DNA of 64,000 nucleotides, taken from contig JASMDX010000052.1 in the NCBI GenBank assembly GCA_030752605.1, positions 1 through 64,000 of the forward strand, read 5' to 3'. This DNA is from GCA-2731375 sp002731375 (GTDB lineage Bacteria > Pseudomonadota > Alphaproteobacteria > GCA-2731375). This document shows positions 8,098 to 17,152 of the stretch, one piece after another (within the stretch, counting starts at the first letter, position 1; each line of letters begins with the position of its first letter). Both the position numbers and the translations under genes were made by a program. Under the pieces are notes generated by a model, which saw only the letters and a list, made by a program, of their open reading frames with translations, made no database searches and was not told where the DNA came from.

Positions 8098-9668
8098 ATG
8101 CTATTTTTTTTCGAATTTCGTAGCATCAAGGCTGGCACCAAAGCGCAGACAAAGACCACGGCGATCATCATGAAGCCATCCTTGAAGCCCAAGGTGTTGG
8201 CTTGCGCCTCGATCACGCGGCCAAGAAAATGTAGTGAGCCTGGCCGCAGCAAACCTTCTGGCGCACCGCCATGGCTGAGAAGATTTCTGACGTGGTTGAG
8301 GAGTTCCCGGCTGGCCGCATTGTCGTATGTCTGGGTTACGGTCAGCGCGACCGCATGCATATCGGTCCGCTCCTCCATAAAAACCACGAGAAGATTTACG
8401 CCGAATGCACCACCCATTAGGCGGATGAAATTAATCGTGCCCGAGCCGTTGTTCAGCTTTTCAGGCGGCAGAGCACCCAGGGCTGAAACGTTGATCGCCG
8501 GGAGCATGATGCTCTGGCCGATGCGCCCGACGATGACGTAGACGACCAGCGTAACGAAAGCGGTGTTTACGTCGGTCTGATGCAGCAACAGCGCCCCAAC
8601 GGCGAACAGCAAAAGCCCAACTATCGTCAGAATATATGCTGGGAAGGTATCGACCATGCGGCCGGCGATGGGAAAGAACAGCATCACGACCAGACCAGCG
8701 GGCGCCGACACCAGTCCGGCCGCTGTCGGGGTGAAATTCTGCACCGTCTGGACGAACACCGGCACGATGTAGGTGGAGGCGAAGTTGCCGGCCCCGAAAA
8801 CGAAGCCAAGCGCTGCTGCGGCGGCAAACTGCTTGTAACGGAAAACCGCGAAATCGAGTATCGGCGCTAGCGAGCGCAACTGCGAAATAACAAAAGCAAT
8901 GGCAAGACAAATCCCGGTAATACCAAAAAACATAGTCCTGTCGGCCCACCAGCCAAAACGCGGGCCACCGGCAATCGCGGTCATCAAGCAGACGATGGCG
9001 CCGACGATCAAGCCATATCCAGCCCAATCGAAGGGAAGGCGGGCAGTGTCCGGTTCGCGGGTCGGCATGAACAGACTGCCGAGTATAAGCGAAAGGCCCG
9101 CGATAGGCAGGGGAATAAAGAACAGATACCGCCAACCCATGGCATCGATCGTGATACCGCCGATCACCGGCCCCATGATCGGTGCCAGCATGATACCCAT
9201 GCCATAGATGGCCAATGCCAGGCCGCGTTGCTGTGGCGGGAAGATCCGAAAAATGGTCGCCATGGCGATTGGTTGAACAACGCCCGCAGCCACGCCTTGC
9301 AGCGTCCGTGCGCCGATCAACATGTCCATGTTTGGCGCGAAGGCCCCGAACAGGGAACCGGCAATGAACAATGCGACCGCGCCGAGATATCCACCTCTCG
9401 GTCCGACAATCGAAATCACCCAGGCGCCAAGTAATTGACTGGCCGTCATCGCCGCGAGGAAGGCCGTCGACATCCATTGCGCCTGACTCTGGCCGACGCC
9501 ATACGTGCCCATGATCGAAGGCACGGCCACATTCACCATGGTCGATGACAAAATCATCGTCATGGCGGCGGTCATTCCCGTCAGGGTGACAATCCATCGA
9601 TACGCTGGACCGTAGCGCTCGAGCAGTGTCTCAATACTATCCGTCGCCAATCCAACCCGTGCTTTCAC
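8094..9668 (-). CDS. MFS drug/metabolite exporter, DHA2 (EmrB/QacA) family
   Basis: The 524-residue integral membrane protein has about 14 hydrophobic segments. It carries the antiporter motif C region (APIMGPVIGGITIDAMGWRY), typical of DHA2 proton-driven exporters. The N-terminus (to about residue 30) is cytoplasmic. It is divergent from the dimethylglycine dehydrogenase-like gene across a 119-bp gap and convergent with the deacetylase pair. No partner HlyD/EmrA adaptor is nearby, so it probably works alone in the inner membrane. Substrate unknown. Confidence 0.9.
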   Translation of the reverse strand: MKARVGLATDSIETLLERYGPAYRWIVTLTGMTAAMTMILSSTMVNVAVPSIMGTYGVGQSQAQWMSTAFLAAMTASQLLGAWVISIVGPRGGYLGAVALFIAGSLFGAFAPNMDMLIGARTLQGVAAGVVQPIAMATIFRIFPPQQRGLALAIYGMGIMLAPIMGPVIGGITIDAMGWRYLFFIPLPIAGLSLILGSLFMPTREPDTARLPFDWAGYGLIVGAIVCLMTAIAGGPRFGWWADRTMFFGITGICLAIAFVISQLRSLAPILDFAVFRYKQFAAAAALGFVFGAGNFASTYIVPVFVQTVQNFTPTAAGLVSAPAGLVVMLFFPIAGRMVDTFPAYILTIVGLLLFAVGALLLHQTDVNTAFVTLVVYVIVGRIGQSIMLPAINVSALGALPPEKLNNGSGTINFIRLMGGAFGVNLLVVFMEERTDMHAVALTVTQTYDNAASRELLNHVRNLLSHGGAPEGLLRPGSLHFLGRVIEAQANTLGFKDGFMMIAVVFVCALVPALMLRNSKKNSI

Positions 9669-9787
9669 TTCATGGGCATCTTGAATATTGGCCTGCCCCT
9701 GGCCTTGTTTTCCCTGATGACATTATGGCCCAGGCACGGGCAATCCGGTAGGGTGGCGGACAGCAAATATTTGTATGGAGCCTAGTT

Positions 9788-12241
9788 ATGTCTAAAACCC
9801 TGCCCAGTCAGGCCTCGGTAGTCATTGTTGGCGGCGGTGTCGTTGGTTGTTCCATCGCCTATCACTTGATCAAGCTTGGCATCACGGATGTTCTGCTGCT
9901 GGAACGTAAACAATTGTCATCAGGCACGACCTGGCACGCCGCCGGACTGGTGGGGCAGTTGCGGGCAACCCAAAATCTGACCCAGCTGGCGAAATATTCG
10001 ACTGAGCTTTATGCCGGTTTGGAGGCGGAGACAGGACAAGCAACAGGCTTCAAACAGAACGGCTCCATTTCGTTGGCCACCACTGACGAGCGGCTCGAGG
10101 AATTGCGCCGGGGTGCTTCCATGGCGCGGGTGTTTGGCCTGGTGGTGGACGAGATCGATCAAGATGATATTCGCCGGATGTATCCCCTGCTGAACGTGGG
10201 CGATGTGGTGGGGGGCGTGTTCCTGCCGAAAGACGGCCAGATCAACCCGACGGATCTAACTCAGGCCCTGGCCAAGGGCGCCCGCGCAGGCGGTGCAAAG
10301 GTGCTGGAGAACACCAAGGTCACGGATATTCTGGTGGAGCAGGGCAAGGTCACCGGGGTCGCGGTCGGCGGCGCGCGGATCAGCTCTGATATCGTGGTCA
10401 ACTGCACGGGCATGTGGGGCCGGAACGTGGGTGCCATGACCAAGGCGTTGGTGCCCTTGCATGCCTGCGAGCATTTCTACGTGGTGACCGACCCTATTGA
10501 AGGCGTGCATGCCGGCCTGCCGGTGCTGCGTGACCCGGACAATTATGCCTATTTCAAGGAGGACGCCGGCAAGATCCTCTTGGGCGCGTTCGAGCCTGAG
10601 GCCAAACCTTGGGGCATGGACGGCATACCCGAAGATTTCTGTTTTGACGAACTGCCCAACGACATCGACCATTTCATGCCGGTGTTGGAGCGCGCCATGA
10701 GCCGCATGCCGGCGTTGGCGCATACGGGAATTCGGACCTGGTTCTGTGGCCCCGAAAGCTTCACCCCCGATAACCGCTATCACCTGGGCGAGGTGCCCGA
10801 AAGCAAGGGATTGTTTGTCGCCTGTGGCTTCAACTCCATCGGCATCCAATCAGCGGGCGGCGTCGGCAAGGTGATGGCGGAATGGATCCGAGATGGCTAT
10901 GCGCCGATGGATCTGTGGGACGTGGATATCCGCCGTACCCTGCCGCACCAAAGCAATGCCCGTTATCTGCGCGAACGCGTCAGTGAATGCCTTGGCCTGC
11001 TCTACGCCCCGCATTGGCCGTTCTATCAATACCGCACCGGTAGGGGCGTGCGGAAATCGCCCCTGCATGACCGTTTGGTCCGGGCCGGCGCCTGTTTTGG
11101 CGAGGCGGCGGGGTGGGAGCGGGCGAATTGGTATGCGCCCGGCGAAACCGCGCCTGAGTATGAATACAGTTATGGCCGACAGAATTGGTTCGAGAACTGG
11201 GCCGCTGAACACAAAGCGGTGCGAGAAGGCGTGGCGTTGTTCGAACAGTCCTCGTTTGCCAAATTTCAAATGGCGGGCCGGGACGCCTTGGCAGTGTTGA
11301 ACCAGGTCTGTGCCAATCAGGTTGATGTGCCCGTGAACCGCACGGTCTATACCCAATGGCTCAACGAACGGGGTGGTATCGAGGCGGACCTGACGGTAAC
11401 CCGGACGGGGGAGGAAGAATTTCTGATTGTTACCTCCGGCACCTCGCAAATGCGTGATTTCCATTGGCTGAAGGCGCATATTCCGGCTGATGCCCATGCA
11501 CATTTAACCGATATCACCTCGGGCCAGGCGGTGTTGTCGATCATGGGACCAAGATCCAGGAACCTGCTGGCCTCGATCACCGATACGGACATGGGCAATG
11601 ATGCTTTTCCGTTTGGCGCCTCCCGTGAAATCGAAATCGCCTACGCTACATTGCGCGCAACCCGCCTGACCTATGTTGGGGAATTGGGTTGGGAACTTTA
11701 TATTCCGGCTGAGCTGGCCCAAGGGGTCTATGATGAAATCGTCGCGGCGGGTGGGGATTTCGGCATACGCCATGCGGGCTATCATGCTCTGGATTCTCTG
11801 CGCATGGAGAAAGCCTACCGTCATTGGGGCCATGATATCACCGATGAAGATACTCCGATCGAAGCCGGATTGAGTTTTGCCGTGGCCTGGGACAAGGTGG
11901 GCGGCTTTATTGGGCGCGAGGCGCTGCTGCGTCAGCGCGAAACCGGCCCACGCCAACGCCTGGTACAGTTCAAATTAGCGGACCCGGAAAAGCTGCTGTA
12001 CCACAATGAACCGATCTGGCGCGACGGCGTTATCGTCGGGCATCTTCGCTCGGGTAGTTACGGTCACGATCTGGGTGCGGCCGTTGGCCTGGGATACGTC
12101 CATGACCCCGCCGGTGGCGTGGTTGATGCCGCTTTTATCAATGCGGGCAGCTATAGGATTGAGGTGGCTTGTGAACAGGTCGAGGCAACGGCCTCGTTGC
12201 GGCCCCTTTATGATCCGAAAAGCGCGCGTATTAAGGCCTGA
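9788..12241 (+). CDS. FAD-dependent dimethylglycine/sarcosine dehydrogenase-like enzyme with GcvT domain
   Basis: The 817-residue protein joins a DAO-type FAD domain (residues 1-370, VVIVGGGVVGCSIAYHL), a FAO-M bridging segment, and a C-terminal aminomethyltransferase (GcvT) tetrahydrofolate domain (about 430-805, with MGPRSRNLL and LRMEKAYRHWG). GTTWHAAGL holds His50, the position that carries covalent FAD in dimethylglycine and sarcosine dehydrogenases. These enzymes oxidatively demethylate N-methyl amines and pass formaldehyde equivalents to tetrahydrofolate. The start is ATG; TATGGAG lies upstream. It stands alone, divergent from the exporter. The precise N-methyl substrate is not determinable. 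Confidence 0.92.
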   Translation: MSKTLPSQASVVIVGGGVVGCSIAYHLIKLGITDVLLLERKQLSSGTTWHAAGLVGQLRATQNLTQLAKYSTELYAGLEAETGQATGFKQNGSISLATTDERLEELRRGASMARVFGLVVDEIDQDDIRRMYPLLNVGDVVGGVFLPKDGQINPTDLTQALAKGARAGGAKVLENTKVTDILVEQGKVTGVAVGGARISSDIVVNCTGMWGRNVGAMTKALVPLHACEHFYVVTDPIEGVHAGLPVLRDPDNYAYFKEDAGKILLGAFEPEAKPWGMDGIPEDFCFDELPNDIDHFMPVLERAMSRMPALAHTGIRTWFCGPESFTPDNRYHLGEVPESKGLFVACGFNSIGIQSAGGVGKVMAEWIRDGYAPMDLWDVDIRRTLPHQSNARYLRERVSECLGLLYAPHWPFYQYRTGRGVRKSPLHDRLVRAGACFGEAAGWERANWYAPGETAPEYEYSYGRQNWFENWAAEHKAVREGVALFEQSSFAKFQMAGRDALAVLNQVCANQVDVPVNRTVYTQWLNERGGIEADLTVTRTGEEEFLIVTSGTSQMRDFHWLKAHIPADAHAHLTDITSGQAVLSIMGPRSRNLLASITDTDMGNDAFPFGASREIEIAYATLRATRLTYVGELGWELYIPAELAQGVYDEIVAAGGDFGIRHAGYHALDSLRMEKAYRHWGHDITDEDTPIEAGLSFAVAWDKVGGFIGREALLRQRETGPRQRLVQFKLADPEKLLYHNEPIWRDGVIVGHLRSGSYGHDLGAAVGLGYVHDPAGGVVDAAFINAGSYRIEVACEQVEATASLRPLYDPKSARIKA

Positions 12242-12361
12242 CAAGGGGTGGAATAAACCTTTGTTAAGGGTGTCCGCCTAGTCTTGACGGCTTGAGGCTG
12301 AAGCATGTCGCAGTTTTCCTTGGGGAGCCATGAGATTGGCATGCGAATGGAGGTATCATTA

Positions 12362-12703
12362 ATGGCGAGAGCGCACTGAAAAGCCGACGGTACCGTGGCC
12401 AAATGGCGGCCGGGCATCGGTCATAATAGTAATCATGCGGCGCCCGACGAGTTGGAAGCCTAATTGGCGGCCTTGCGCGCGGCGGAAGCAGAGACCAATG
12501 AGCAGAACCGGCCCCAACTGATCGAATATCTCTGTCAAGTGCGTTGTTATTCGGGTGACAACCTGCCTTCGTCCTTGCTGACCGAAGCCAATTTGATCGA
12601 AGCCGATTTGTCGTTGGCCAATCTGCGAGGCACTGATCTGACCCGCAGTATCATTTCCCCCGAGTGCCTGCATCAAGCCATCAACTGGGAAGTGCCAAAA
12701 TAG
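12362..12703 (+). pseudogene. Relic of a small pentapeptide-repeat-like protein
   Basis: One frame reads from ATG 12362 with stops at 12377-12379 and 12461-12463. It contains a GIGHNS motif common in short alphaproteobacterial proteins, then a helical stretch and a short run of pentapeptide-like repeats (ANLIEADLSLANLRGTDL) before the stop at 12701-12703. Only about five repeat units exist, too few for a stable repeat helix. I read it as a decayed gene; a functional 79-residue product starting at TTG 12464 is unlikely. The rest of the 12242-12894 gap holds nothing else I can support. Confidence 0.45.
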
Positions 12704-12894
12704 GCCGGAAGCCGGATAGGGCCCTAAGAACGCGGCATACTTGATATCGAAGCACTGCCCCAGAACAAAGGGGCTATGCGCATTGCTCCCAAATTTTGAA
12801 TTCGTCATTTGGAGCTTGCGCCGTGGCATGGCATCATTGCTCTAGAACATGATGAGGCTGCCCCTGGGGCGGCCCGCAGAGGAGTGTCCAGCCA

Positions 12895-14523
12895 ATGAAA
12901 GCCGTCGAAGCGATTGTTGAAATTCTCAAGCGGGAAGGGGTCGAATGTCTGATCGGCTATCCCGTCAACCATATCCTGGAATATGCCGCCCGTTGGGATA
13001 TCCGGCCCATTATCGTGCGTCAGGAGCGTATCGGCCTGCATATGGCGGACGCCATGTCACGGCTGTCCTCGGGCAAGAAGGTTGGTGTCTTCGCTATGCA
13101 GCATGGTCCCGGTTCCGAGAATGCCTTTGGCGGCGTGGCTCAGGCTTTTGGCGAGGGCGTGCCAATCCTGGTCCTGCCCATGGGCTATGCCCGGCGGATC
13201 GCCCACATCCGCCCGAACTTCAATTCGACCGAGGCCATGTCCCACGTGGCCAAGACTACGGAACCGGTAACCTCCGCCGATGAAGTGCCAAACATCATGC
13301 GCCGGGCCTTCACCCAGTTACGCAATGGCCGTGGTGGCCCCTGCGTGGTGGAAGTTCCCACTGACGTCTTTAACGAGGAACTGTCGGGCGAGTTGGACTA
13401 CACCCCGGTATCCGGCACCCGTTATGGTCCCGATCCCGATGACTTGGCCAAGGCGGCGAAAACCCTAGTCGAGGCTAAGAATCCGGTGATCTATGCCGGT
13501 GGCGGCGTCCATTTCGCCGAAGCCTGGCCGCAACTAAAAGGCTTGGCGGAAATGCTGGCTATTCCCGTTTGCACCTCGCTTAGCGGTAAAAGCTCCTTCC
13601 CCGAGGATCATCCTCTGTCCCTGGGTGCCGGCGGCCTAGCCTCGCCAAAGGCCGTGCACCAGTTCCTGCATGCTTCGGACGTAATTTTAGGCGTCGGTTG
13701 CAGCTTTACTGAAACCTCCTTCGGCATCGCCATACCCAAGGACAAGCATATTATCCATGCCACCCTTGATCCGTTGGATCTGAATAAGGATGTGGAGGTT
13801 CAGCAAAGCCTACTCGGCGATGCTGCCCTGACCCTTGAAGCGCTGATCGCGGCGGCGGAAGGCCTGATCGCTGGGCCGCGGGACAACACCCCTGTGGCGG
13901 CGGCAATCGCCGCTGTGCATGAAGAATGGCTGGGCCAATGGATGCCCAAGTTGACCTCTGATCAAAACCCCATGACGCCTTATCGTGTGCTGTGGGATTT
14001 GCAGAACACCGTAGACAAGAACAACACCATCATCACCCATGATGCGGGTTCACCCCGGGATCAGCTATCGCCGTTCTGGCGGGCCACCAAGCCGCTCAGC
14101 TATATCGGTTGGGGCAAGACCACCCAATTGGGTTATGGCCTTGGCTTGGCCATGGGCGCTAAATTGGCCCGGCCAGATGCTCTCTGCATCAACGTCTGGG
14201 GCGATGCAGCCATTGGCTTTACGGGCATGGACTTCGAAACGGCGGTGCGCGAGCGTATTCCTATTCTGTCGATCCTATTGAATAACTTCTCCATGGCCAT
14301 TGAGCTGAAGATCATGGAAGTCTCGACGGAGAAATACCGTTCCACCGATATCTCCGGTGATTATGCGGCAATGGCGCGGGCTTTTGGCGGCTATGGCGAG
14401 CGGGTGACGGACCCGGGCGAGATCATTCCGGCCATCCAGCGGGGCATTGCCCAAACCCAGGCGGGGGTGCCGGCCTTGCTGGAGTTCATCACTGACAAGG
14501 AAACCGAAATCTCAAAATATTAG
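12895..14523 (+). CDS. Thiamine diphosphate-dependent enzyme (acetolactate synthase-like)
   Basis: The 542-residue protein has the three-domain POX fold: Pyr domain with catalytic Glu44 (VRQERIGLHMADAMSR), central domain, and PP domain with the ThDP motif WGDAAIGFTGMDFE ending in LLNN (about residues 434-466). The family makes or breaks C-C bonds next to a carbonyl (acetolactate synthase, sulfoacetaldehyde acetyltransferase, decarboxylases). No small regulatory subunit follows, and the neighbours are not ilv genes, so branched-chain synthesis is unlikely. RBS GAGGAG lies 8 bp upstream of the ATG. It is the first gene of a five-gene operon (to 18075). Substrate unknown. Confidence 0.88.
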   Translation: MKAVEAIVEILKREGVECLIGYPVNHILEYAARWDIRPIIVRQERIGLHMADAMSRLSSGKKVGVFAMQHGPGSENAFGGVAQAFGEGVPILVLPMGYARRIAHIRPNFNSTEAMSHVAKTTEPVTSADEVPNIMRRAFTQLRNGRGGPCVVEVPTDVFNEELSGELDYTPVSGTRYGPDPDDLAKAAKTLVEAKNPVIYAGGGVHFAEAWPQLKGLAEMLAIPVCTSLSGKSSFPEDHPLSLGAGGLASPKAVHQFLHASDVILGVGCSFTETSFGIAIPKDKHIIHATLDPLDLNKDVEVQQSLLGDAALTLEALIAAAEGLIAGPRDNTPVAAAIAAVHEEWLGQWMPKLTSDQNPMTPYRVLWDLQNTVDKNNTIITHDAGSPRDQLSPFWRATKPLSYIGWGKTTQLGYGLGLAMGAKLARPDALCINVWGDAAIGFTGMDFETAVRERIPILSILLNNFSMAIELKIMEVSTEKYRSTDISGDYAAMARAFGGYGERVTDPGEIIPAIQRGIAQTQAGVPALLEFITDKETEISKY

Positions 14524-14540
14524 TGTAGAGGAACAGCATC

Positions 14541-15413
14541 ATGACAGACGCCCGACCCATGACCGTCTCCGCCATCCAGATTACCTCGGATGATGCCGCC
14601 AAGGATGCCACGATTGAAAGAATGATGGGTTTCCTGGACTTGGCGGGGCGTCGCGGCTCTGAATTGGTCGTGCTGCCGGAGATTTGGACCGGCGCCGGGC
14701 TCTCCACCGAGGAAGCCTATCTGGACTTGGCGGAGCCCATCCCAGGTCCCACCACAGATCTATTGGCGCAAAAAGCCCGCAAGTACGGCATGTATATCGT
14801 CGGCTCCATGTACGAGCGTGAGGGCAATCAACACTATAATTCTTCGCCGCTGATTACGCCCGAAGGCGAGATCATGGGCAAATACTGGAAGACCCATTTG
14901 TTCGATGCCCCGAACCGTCCCGATATCAAGGGCGGTATAAGGGAATCCGATCATGTGGAGGCCGGCACCGAATTGCCGGTCTTTCAGACCAATCCGGCCA
15001 AGGTCGGTGTCTCGGTCTGTTCCGACTTGCGTTTTCCCGAAGTCTATCGGGAATTGGCCCTGAAGGGTGCGGAGGTGATCGTTTGCGCCTCGGCCTTTCT
15101 CAGCCCGCGCTTTGATCACTGGGAGTTTTTCCTGCGCGCCCGCGCCACGGAAAACCAATGCTGGGTCGTCGCCTCTGGTCAATATGGCGTGGAGCCGCAA
15201 TCCGGCATTGCCTTCGTGGGCCGTTCCATGGTGGTTGATCCCTGGGGCACGGTGGTGGCCACGGCATCTGATGAAGAAGGCGTGATCACCACCGATATTG
15301 ACCTGAACTTCGCCGAGGAGATCAAACGCCGCTACCCCCTGATGGACCAACGCCGCCCGGACATGTACGGGCACATCGGCAAGCCCAAGGACCAGGTGCC
15401 GCTGTATAAGTAG
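14541..15413 (+). CDS. Carbon-nitrogen hydrolase (nitrilase superfamily amidase)
   Basis: The 290-residue protein has the nitrilase-superfamily fold with an intact Glu-Lys-Cys triad: E47 in LPEIW, K117 in GKYWKTHLFD, and C160 in CSDLRFPE. Such enzymes cleave amide or carbamoyl C-N bonds; the omega-amidase and N-carbamoyl amino acid amidase branches have this length. It lies 17 bp after the ThDP gene and 14 bp before the TfoX-like gene, so it is in the same operon. The ATG has a GAGG site 8 bp upstream. An amidase acting on an intermediate of the operon's pathway is the plain reading, but the substrate is not known. Confidence 0.92.
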   Translation: MTDARPMTVSAIQITSDDAAKDATIERMMGFLDLAGRRGSELVVLPEIWTGAGLSTEEAYLDLAEPIPGPTTDLLAQKARKYGMYIVGSMYEREGNQHYNSSPLITPEGEIMGKYWKTHLFDAPNRPDIKGGIRESDHVEAGTELPVFQTNPAKVGVSVCSDLRFPEVYRELALKGAEVIVCASAFLSPRFDHWEFFLRARATENQCWVVASGQYGVEPQSGIAFVGRSMVVDPWGTVVATASDEEGVITTDIDLNFAEEIKRRYPLMDQRRPDMYGHIGKPKDQVPLYK

Positions 15414-15427
15414 CGCCACTGAAAGCC

Positions 15428-15787
15428 ATGGCCGTATCGCCGGAATATCGGGCCTATATAGAGGATCTTGTCGCACCCCTGGGCTATGTCAGCAGCCGGC
15501 GCATGTTTGGCGGCCTTGGCGTGTTCTATCGCGGCTTGATGTTCGCCTTGATCGCCAGGGACGTACTGCATTTCAAGGTCGATGACGAAAACCGCCCCGA
15601 CTATGAAGTCGCCGGCATGGAACCCTTCAGCTATCTGCGCCAGGGCAAGAAGCGCGGCCTGAACAGCTATTGGACCGTACCGGTCGATGTGCTGGATAAC
15701 GAGGATGAATTCCTGACCTGGGCGCGGGCGGCGGCGGATGCAGCGTTGCGGGCCGAAGCGGCGAAGGGCGGCTGGAAGAACCAATAG
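15428..15787 (+). CDS. TfoX N-terminal domain protein
   Basis: The 119-residue protein is a stand-alone TfoX_N domain: SSRRMFGGLGVFYRGLMFALI followed by LHFKVDDENRPDYE and GLNSYWTVP are the family's conserved blocks. The C-terminal domain found in the competence regulator TfoX is absent, as is usual in alphaproteobacterial short forms, so no competence role should be inferred. It is embedded in a metabolic operon with 14- and 36-bp gaps. Its function is unknown. Confidence 0.85.
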   Translation: MAVSPEYRAYIEDLVAPLGYVSSRRMFGGLGVFYRGLMFALIARDVLHFKVDDENRPDYEVAGMEPFSYLRQGKKRGLNSYWTVPVDVLDNEDEFLTWARAAADAALRAEAAKGGWKNQ

Positions 15788-15823
15788 ACTTGACCCGATG
15801 CTTCCGCCGGGAAACACTGCGGG

Positions 15824-17152
15824 ATGGCAACAGCGAAACAGTCTTTGGACGATTTTCTGGAACAGGCGCGCGACGGCCTGCTCACGGATTGCACCGCGTG
15901 CGGCAAATGTGTCGAGGTTTGCCCGGTCACGCCCTTTACCTCTGTCAAAGGCGGTGATGAACCGGGCGTCATCAAGGGCGTCTTGGGGCTGTTGCGTGAC
16001 GGCACGCCGATGACGGGCGCGGCCCAGGAATGGAGCGGGCAATGCAATGGCTGTGGCCTCTGTATTCCGGCCTGTCCGGAGAGCATCAATCCCCGCCGTA
16101 TGCTGATGCTGGCCAACACGGTGGAGGCGGAACAGGACAGCCCGACGCCGCAGCTGTTTCGCAAGATGTCCCGCGCCATCCGCATCATGGCGGCGATGCA
16201 GCTGGCTCCGCCGGAGTTTGACAAGCTGCTGCGGACCCCGCGCGCCCACCCCACCGACGTGATCTTTTACACGGGCTGCAACCCGATCCGCACGCCGCAT
16301 TTGTTGTTCAATGCCATGACCGTTCTGGATGCCCTGGAAGTCGACTATGAGGTGGTTGGCGGCCCCGGCGCCTGTTGCGGCATTATCCAATCGAAATGGG
16401 AAGGCGATCAGGACTCGGGCGAGCGCGTGGTGGACGGCACCATCAGCCGCTTTTCAGGTTTCCAGCCCAAGGAAGTCTTGAGCTGGTGCCCATCCTGTGT
16501 GCTGCATCTGGGCGAGACGATCTCGGGCTTTCGCCAGGCCAGTTTTGAATTCGATCATGTGACGAATTATCTCGTCGACCGGGCTGATGGCCTCGCCGGT
16601 AAATTCATTCAGCCGCTCAACAAACGCGTGCTGCTACATACCCACGACGGCATGGGCAAGATCGGTGAGAATGTCGCCAAGATGCTGGCGTCGATCCCTG
16701 GCCTGACCTTGGTCGGCACGGCACCGGAGCCGGGCTATACCTGCGGCGGATCAGGTGCCGACCGTTCGCCCGGCCTGAAGGCGGAGGCGCGGGCGGCAAC
16801 CCTGGCCAGGGCCGAGGATGATGATGTTGATATTCTGGTCTCGCTGTTCCATGGCTGTCACGGCCAACTTTCGGGGCTGGAGGCGCAAGGTAAATTCCAG
16901 GTTTTGAACTGGACCGATCTGCTGGTTCAGGCCCTGGGGCAACAGCCCCACGATGATATCTCCAAACGCTACCGCATGCAGGATGACTTGGACATGGTGC
17001 TGGATGAAGGTGAAATTTATCTAAAGGCCAATGGCGTTGATCTGGACCGGGATTGGTTGAAAAGCCTGTTGCCCGATCTATTTGGCCAGACCGAATTCAA
17101 AGGTGGTTTGGAAGCCTTCGCCTCAAAACAACAGCCCGCGGGAGAAGCATGA
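15824..17152 (+). CDS. (Fe-S)-binding CCG-domain oxidoreductase (GlcF/HdrD-like)
   Basis: The 442-residue protein has two N-terminal 4Fe-4S motifs (CTACGKCVEVCP near residue 23; CNGCGLCIPACP near residue 69) and then two cysteine-rich CCG domains (YTGCN, GACCG, WCPSC; then YTCGGSG and FHGCHG). This is the layout of the electron-transfer subunits of glycolate oxidase, heterodisulfide reductase and LutA-like complexes. The second CCG box is degenerate (CGG instead of CCG). It would carry electrons from a partner flavoenzyme to quinone or another acceptor; no flavoprotein is in this operon, so the partner may be encoded elsewhere. It overlaps the next gene by 4 bp. Confidence 0.87.
   Translation: MATAKQSLDDFLEQARDGLLTDCTACGKCVEVCPVTPFTSVKGGDEPGVIKGVLGLLRDGTPMTGAAQEWSGQCNGCGLCIPACPESINPRRMLMLANTVEAEQDSPTPQLFRKMSRAIRIMAAMQLAPPEFDKLLRTPRAHPTDVIFYTGCNPIRTPHLLFNAMTVLDALEVDYEVVGGPGACCGIIQSKWEGDQDSGERVVDGTISRFSGFQPKEVLSWCPSCVLHLGETISGFRQASFEFDHVTNYLVDRADGLAGKFIQPLNKRVLLHTHDGMGKIGENVAKMLASIPGLTLVGTAPEPGYTCGGSGADRSPGLKAEARAATLARAEDDDVDILVSLFHGCHGQLSGLEAQGKFQVLNWTDLLVQALGQQPHDDISKRYRMQDDLDMVLDEGEIYLKANGVDLDRDWLKSLLPDLFGQTEFKGGLEAFASKQQPAGEA

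Noticed and set aside
8461..9597. A 378-codon minus-strand frame
   Set aside because: It overlaps the exporter gene in another frame and has the skewed Arg/His/Asp composition of a shadow frame.
15332..16390. A 352-codon minus-strand frame
   Set aside because: It is antisense to three genes with clear motifs (amidase end, TfoX-like, CCG protein) and shows no motif of its own.
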